In this document: positions 60,319 to 64,000 of the stretch, piece after piece
Layout: every line of letters begins with the position of its first letter
Position numbering within the stretch: the first letter of the stretch is position 1
Origin: Hymenobacter nivis
GTDB lineage: Bacteria > Bacteroidota > Bacteroidia > Cytophagales > Hymenobacteraceae
Assembly (NCBI RefSeq): GCF_006439025.1
Contig: NZ_RCYZ01000002.1
Coordinates: 434,753-498,752, forward strand
Direction of reading: 5' to 3'
Length of the DNA: 64,000 bases
Notes under the pieces: generated by a model
Database searches by the model: none
Seen by the model: the letters and a program-made list of their open reading frames with translations, nothing else
What the model was told of the DNA's origin: nothing
Translations under genes and position numbers: made by a program

Positions 60319-61131
60319 CTACACCACGAAGGCCGCGGGCAGCTCGACGCGGGTGTGGGTGCCCTGGCCGGGGCCCGAGGCCCGGTGCAGGCGCGCCCGC
60401 AGCAGCTGCACCCGCACGTCGATGCTGCGCAGGCCCACGCCCGGGGCGGCCAGCGCGGGGGCCCCCGGCGCGGGCAGCGCAAAGCCGCAGCCGTCGTCGT
60501 CCACGGCCAGGGTGAGCAGCGTGCCGCGCTGGCGCAGCTGCACACCCAGGCGCGTGGCCCCGGCGGCGTGCTTGAAGGCGTTGTGCATCAGCTCCTGGCA
60601 AATGCGGTAGAGGGCCAGCTCCTGGGCCAGGGCCAGCGGGCGGGGGTACTCCACCTCCAGGGCCACGGCCAGCGTGCCGGCCTCGTTCGATACGTCGACT
60701 AAGTGCTGCAAGGCCTCGGCCAGGCCAAAGCGGGCCAGCACCACCGGGTAGAGGCTGTGCGACACGGTGCGCACGTCCTGCACGGCGGTGCCCATTATTT
60801 CCTTCACCAGCCCGAGCAGGTCGGTGCGGTCGGCCAGGGGCTGGGGGCCCTCCAGGCGGTGCACCAGCAGCTTGGCCGTGGCAATGGTCGAGCCGATGCC
60901 GTCGTGCAGGTCGCGGCCAATGCGCTCCCGCTCCAGCTCCTGGGCCTCCACAATGGCGGCCAGCAGCGCCTGCTGGTGGGTAGCCTCGGCCGCTTGCAGG
61001 CGCAGTTGCTGTTGCAGCAGCCGCTTCTGGTACACCACCAAAAACAGCACCAGGCCCCCCGCCGCCAGCAGCATAAACGCAATGCCGCCGAAGAACAACG
61101 AGGCGAAGGTTACTTCCGGGGGCGAATCCAT
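60319..61131 (-). CDS. NarX-type sensor histidine kinase (HisKA_3)
   Basis: 270 aa. One membrane helix near the N-terminus (about 12-34), no extracellular sensor domain. A short coiled coil leads to the HisKA_3 dimerisation domain with the phospho-His in 'ERERIGRDLHDGIGSTIATA' (His76). HATPase part: 'YRICQELMHNAFKHAAGATR' (N box), 'LAVDDDGCGFALP' (G1), and 'VGLRSIDVRVQLL' with 'GQGTHTRVELP'. With no sensor domain of its own, it may receive its signal from the upstream membrane protein, whose gene overlaps it by 22 bp. Confidence 0.92.
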   Translation of the reverse strand: MDSPPEVTFASLFFGGIAFMLLAAGGLVLFLVVYQKRLLQQQLRLQAAEATHQQALLAAIVEAQELERERIGRDLHDGIGSTIATAKLLVHRLEGPQPLADRTDLLGLVKEIMGTAVQDVRTVSHSLYPVVLARFGLAEALQHLVDVSNEAGTLAVALEVEYPRPLALAQELALYRICQELMHNAFKHAAGATRLGVQLRQRGTLLTLAVDDDGCGFALPAPGAPALAAPGVGLRSIDVRVQLLRARLHRASGPGQGTHTRVELPAAFVV

Positions 61132-61763
61132 AGGGCGGTGCAGTAGCAGGCGTACAGCACCACGTTGAGCAGCGTGTGCACGGCCCAGGCGGCCGTGCTC
61201 AACTGGTTGGAATAGTGCGTGAGCAGGTAGTTGCTGAACAAAAAAATCTGAATGCTGCCCAGGGAGTTGATGACGATGCCGGTCGAAACCCAGAACATGG
61301 GCTCCTGGTCCAGGCGCGTTACGCGCAGCTCGCGAAGCAGCTTGCGAAAGTACAGCCCCACCAAGCTCAGCACCAGTACGCTCTCCACAATTTGTAGGGC
61401 AGGCTTAAAGCGGGCCACTTCGGGGAAGAGCCAGCCATCGAGCACGCAGTAGGCCACAAAAGCCCCGGCCAGCCACGGCCGCCACCGCGAAAAGGCCGGC
61501 CACTGCAACGCCCGGTCGTAAACCAACGCCAGAAACCATATCTCCACCGCCGCAAAAATTGGAAACAGGAACAGGTTGGGCTGGTGGTGGCGGTGCAGCC
61601 AATCGGAGGCAATTTCCGTGAGCACATCCAGCCCCAAAAACACCACCAAGCAGCGCAGCTCCGGTGGCAGCTGCCGGAACCGCACCACGCCGCTGAGGAA
61701 CGTGACTGCCAGCGCGAACTCCATGAAGCGCGCTACGAATACAAATAAGGCGTCGCTGGTCAT
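61110..61763 (-). CDS. Seven-helix-like membrane protein linked to histidine kinase
   Basis: 217 aa from ATG 61763. About six to seven membrane helices (starts around residues 5, 35, 68, 95, 125, 155, 185). No catalytic motif is recognised. The last 22 bp overlap the start of the histidine kinase gene, so the two are translationally coupled. By position it could be the sensor or a partner of the two-component system. Many Bacteroidota kinases of this type have a similar unknown membrane gene upstream. Confidence 0.7.
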   Translation of the reverse strand: MTSDALFVFVARFMEFALAVTFLSGVVRFRQLPPELRCLVVFLGLDVLTEIASDWLHRHHQPNLFLFPIFAAVEIWFLALVYDRALQWPAFSRWRPWLAGAFVAYCVLDGWLFPEVARFKPALQIVESVLVLSLVGLYFRKLLRELRVTRLDQEPMFWVSTGIVINSLGSIQIFLFSNYLLTHYSNQLSTAAWAVHTLLNVVLYACYCTALWIRPRK

Positions 61764-61830
61764 GCCGCTTACGGGTAGAGTAAGAATAGGTGAGCCATCC
61801 GCAGCGCTGTTTACGCCCCGGAATGGTTTC

Positions 61831-62505
61831 CTAGCAATGCGGCGGGCAAGGCTGCGACATGTCAAAGAACGGGTCGTCGGAGCCGCCGGCCAGCTTTTGA
61901 GGGTCGTGGAGGCGCAGCACCAGCCCGAAGGTCTGGGCCAGGGGCCCTTCAACGGGATAGTACTCGTGCAGGCCGAAGCTAATGCGCAGTGTTTGGTCGC
62001 CGAAGGGCTGGGCGGCGAACAGCGGCTCCAGGAAGTCGCCCGCGTCGAAAGTGTAGCCTTGCAGGGGCCCGTAGGCGGTGGCAAACAGGGCGGGCGTGAT
62101 GGCCGGCGCGGCGGTCCAGTGGTGCAGCCAGGCCTTCACCAAGTCGTGCGGCACTTGGGTGGCGTGCAGCGCGTCCCTGGTAGGATACTCTTCAGTCTCG
62201 GCCAGGTAATAGGCCGACAGGCGCTGGCCGGCGGCATCGGCGGCGAACAGGGCCAGCGCGAAGCGCGCCGGGTGGCCTTGGTGGGCAATGGCCAGAAACC
62301 GGGTTCTGACGGCGACGATGCCTACCGTTGATACCAGCCACACCAGGTGCTGGATGGACAGGCTCGCATAAGTGCGGCGGCCGTGGCCGGGCGCGGCAAA
62401 GCAGTTAGCCAGCGCGTCGCCCCCGGGGCCCCCGGCAATTTTCAGCCACTCGGCGCTGTACTGCTCGAACTGTTCGGGGGTAAGAATACTCGGAATAACA
62501 GACAT
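61831..62505 (-). CDS. Unknown protein, 224 aa
   Basis: I do not recognise the family. 224 aa from ATG 62505, no signal peptide and no clear membrane helix apart from a weak hydrophobic stretch near residues 54-68. Notable features: several His/Trp-rich stretches ('VKAWLHHWTAAPAI', 'SFGLHEYYPVEGPL') and a C-terminus ending in C-P-P-H-C. A minus-strand TACCTTTA (62541-62534), one base from TAnnTTTG, lies upstream. It precedes the membrane gene of the two-component unit by 67 bp, so it may belong to the same transcript. Confidence 0.65.
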   Translation of the reverse strand: MSVIPSILTPEQFEQYSAEWLKIAGGPGGDALANCFAAPGHGRRTYASLSIQHLVWLVSTVGIVAVRTRFLAIAHQGHPARFALALFAADAAGQRLSAYYLAETEEYPTRDALHATQVPHDLVKAWLHHWTAAPAITPALFATAYGPLQGYTFDAGDFLEPLFAAQPFGDQTLRISFGLHEYYPVEGPLAQTFGLVLRLHDPQKLAGGSDDPFFDMSQPCPPHC

Positions 62506-62608
62506 TTATTCGGGGTGAATAAGGTAAACTTTATAAAGGTATAAGCAGCTAGCAATCAATAATTAGTAATCAACTAAGGCCAACCAGTTTTGCCTGATTG
62601 GGAGCGGG

Positions 62609-63454
62609 TTAGGCGGGGCCGGCCGCAGGGTGGGCCAGCACCACGCGCTGGCCGGGCGTGGGGGCGGCTGGTTGGGCGTACACGGCCAGGGGCCCCCGCA
62701 CGTCGCGGAACACCAGCTCGGCCAGCTGGCAGGGAGCCGGCTGGCCGGCCGCTGGCGGCGCGGGCCCGATGGCCACCTGGGGAGCCTCGGCGCCCACCGT
62801 TCCCAGGCAGTGGTACTCCTGGCAGAGCAGCGAAAACGTGGAGCCGCGCACCACCACGGCGGCCCCGGGGTGCAGCACCAGCCGCCGCACGTTCAGCACC
62901 ACGTAGGGGGGCAGGGCGGTGGGGGCCCAGGCCTCGGCGGCGGGCGTGCTCACGTCCCACTGCTCGCCGGGGCCCAGCACCTTCGTGTCGATGGACACGG
63001 CCTGCACGTGCACGGGCCCCTGGGGGACCGCCAGCTGGCCGCCGGCAAACACCAGCGCGCCGCCTTTGCCCGGGCCGGGCCCCGGGGCCGGCTGGTAAAA
63101 GCCCGGCACCGGGTGCGGCAGCAGGGCTGCGGCGGGCAGCAGCCGGAGCGCATCGGCGGTGGCGGCGGTGAAAAACCGGTGTTCCTCCAGCCCCTGCGCC
63201 AGCGCGTCGAGGTGGTGGCCCAGCTGCTGGGCCCGGCGCAGGAACTCGGCGCGCTGGGCGCTTTTCAGGGCGGGGAGGTTGGCGAGTTCGCGCGGCGACA
63301 TGGGAGCGGAGTGAAAAGGAATAACATTGGCGCGGCGGGCGCCGTCGGCCGCCGCGGGGCCCGCCGCGTCGAAGTTCTTTTGCCGCTGCTGCCAGCGCGG
63401 CGGGCGGCGCGCCGGGGCCTCATTTTCAAGCGCTAGCTCAGGCAGGGGGCTCAT
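62609..63454 (-). CDS. Unknown protein, up to 281 aa
   Basis: No family recognised. Start ATG at 63454, or ATG at 63301 ('SPRELANLPALKSAQRAEFL'), which would give 230 aa; the first 50 residues are disordered and Arg/Pro-rich, so the shorter form is possible. The second half (about 130-280) looks beta-rich with short V-x-V strands ('ALVFAGGQLAVPQGPVHVQ', 'YVVLNVRRLVLHPGAAVVV', 'LAELVFRDVRGPLAVY'), in the style of a right-handed beta-helix. No signal peptide. The next gene upstream is divergent. Confidence 0.6.
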   Translation of the reverse strand: MSPLPELALENEAPARRPPRWQQRQKNFDAAGPAAADGARRANVIPFHSAPMSPRELANLPALKSAQRAEFLRRAQQLGHHLDALAQGLEEHRFFTAATADALRLLPAAALLPHPVPGFYQPAPGPGPGKGGALVFAGGQLAVPQGPVHVQAVSIDTKVLGPGEQWDVSTPAAEAWAPTALPPYVVLNVRRLVLHPGAAVVVRGSTFSLLCQEYHCLGTVGAEAPQVAIGPAPPAAGQPAPCQLAELVFRDVRGPLAVYAQPAAPTPGQRVVLAHPAAGPA

Positions 63455-63673
63455 GTAGGAAAGGCGAGGGTGGAGAGTGGTGCGGCGCGCGGCAGGGCCA
63501 AAAGCGGAGCTCCGCGCCGGCCCGATTGCATGGGTTCAATTTTGCAATGCAAAGAACCAAGACGCGGCCAGCTGTTTAGCGCGTAGAATTACCCGATTTT
63601 GGTGCCCGCCGCAGCAGCGCGGCGGGTGTTGGGGCCCGGCCGGGCCTACTTTTATTGTTTCCGCTTCGCTCCC

Positions 63674-64000
63674 ATGGCCGATTCGTTTTCCAAGCCCGCC
63701 CTGCACGCCGCCTGCCAGGCCTTCATCGAGCAGCGCATGGCCGCCGCTGCCCTGGCCATGCAGGCCGCCCAGGAATCGGCCAATTCCGACACCAAAAGCA
63801 GCGCGGGCGACAAGTACGAAACCGGCCGCGAAATGGCCACCCAGGAGCGCGACCGCAACGCCGGCCAGCTGCACCAGGCCCGCCAGCTGGCCGCCGAGCT
63901 GGCCCGCATCAGCCCCGACGCGCCCTGCGACGCCGTGCGCCCGGGGGCCCTGGCGCACACCTCGCTGGGCTGGTTCTACCTGGCCATCAGCGCGGGCCGG
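63674..64000 (+). CDS. GreA/GreB-like protein, N-terminal part
   Basis: 109 codons from ATG 63674 to the window edge. The N-terminal half is a helical hairpin: 'FIEQRMAAAALAMQAAQESA' then NSDTKSSAGDKYETGREMAT and 'QERDRNAGQLHQARQLAAEL'. The S-S-A-G-D-K-Y-E-T-G-R-E-M block is typical of a Bacteroidota group with a GreA/GreB-like C-terminal domain, often misnamed 3-oxoacyl-ACP synthase. Transcript-cleavage activity is not established for this group. The C-terminal domain lies outside the window. Confidence 0.75.
   Translation, partial: MADSFSKPALHAACQAFIEQRMAAAALAMQAAQESANSDTKSSAGDKYETGREMATQERDRNAGQLHQARQLAAELARISPDAPCDAVRPGALAHTSLGWFYLAISAGR

Overview
The window looks like chromosomal DNA of a GC-rich Bacteroidota of the order Cytophagales, most likely Hymenobacter or a close relative. 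This is inferred from gene content (LptD, BlaI/M56 pair, DUF4097 proteins, DUF5916, DUF6702, methylmalonyl-CoA mutase with MeaB, a carotenoid oxygenase). It is also inferred from perfect or near-perfect Bacteroidetes -7 boxes (TAnnTTTG) in front of many genes. No rRNA, tRNA, CRISPR array, intact transposase or phage gene was seen.

Layout. 1-6.2 kb: end of a CreD-like gene, panB, lptD, and, divergent from lptD, an N-acetylmuramoyl-L-alanine amidase followed by an MCE/MlaD protein (envelope biogenesis). 6.2-10.7 kb: biotin-dependent acyl-CoA carboxyltransferase, an AT-rich orphan gene, a decayed UPF0175/DUF3368 toxin-antitoxin locus, a Tat-exported Gfo/Idh/MocA oxidoreductase and a GrpB protein. 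10.7-15.8 kb: an operon with its own palindromic operator (ABC ATPase, permease, YtrA-type GntR regulator, exported protein, two DoxX-like membrane proteins), then a DUF2490 protein. 15.9-22.7 kb: pyruvate oxidase, SirB1-like protein, redoxin, phosphopantetheinyl transferase, WD40 protein, DivIVA-like protein, FolB. 22.7-32.0 kb: an all-plus-strand envelope-sensing block: three tandem operators, BlaI repressor, M56 metallopeptidase with a long repetitive tail, ECF sigma factor, zinc-finger anti-sigma fused to HEAT repeats, two DUF4097 proteins and a DUF5916 protein.

32-45.6 kb: DUF1275 and FNT transporters, carotenoid oxygenase, MeaB, several exported proteins of unknown function, RseP, Dxr, an SDR with a membrane tail and an ankyrin protein. 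45.8-55.2 kb: a second SDR, an AT-rich gap, a TonB-C protein, a DUF418 membrane protein, the two methylmalonyl-CoA mutase subunits, and a 5'-nucleotidase encoded as two genes. 55.3-64 kb: dnaA, OsmC, a GH3-family protein, a NarL/NarX-type two-component system with an overlapping membrane gene, two unknown proteins and the start of a GreA/GreB-like gene.

The most unusual content is non-coding. Several families of long inverted repeats sit between genes. Two copies of one family (39314-39410 and 40762-40856) differ by paired changes in both arms, so a folded structure seems to be conserved. Another inverted repeat lies in frame inside the methylmalonyl-CoA mutase gene, in the linker before its B12 domain. 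Regulatory DNA is also legible: three TACGAA-N4-TTCGTA palindromes before blaI, a GTGTACT-N8-AGTACAC operator before the GntR/ABC operon, and two facing -7 boxes between lptD and the amidase. I did not find a clearly new defence or biosynthetic system; the best candidates for new biology are the repeat families and the BlaI/M56/sigma block.
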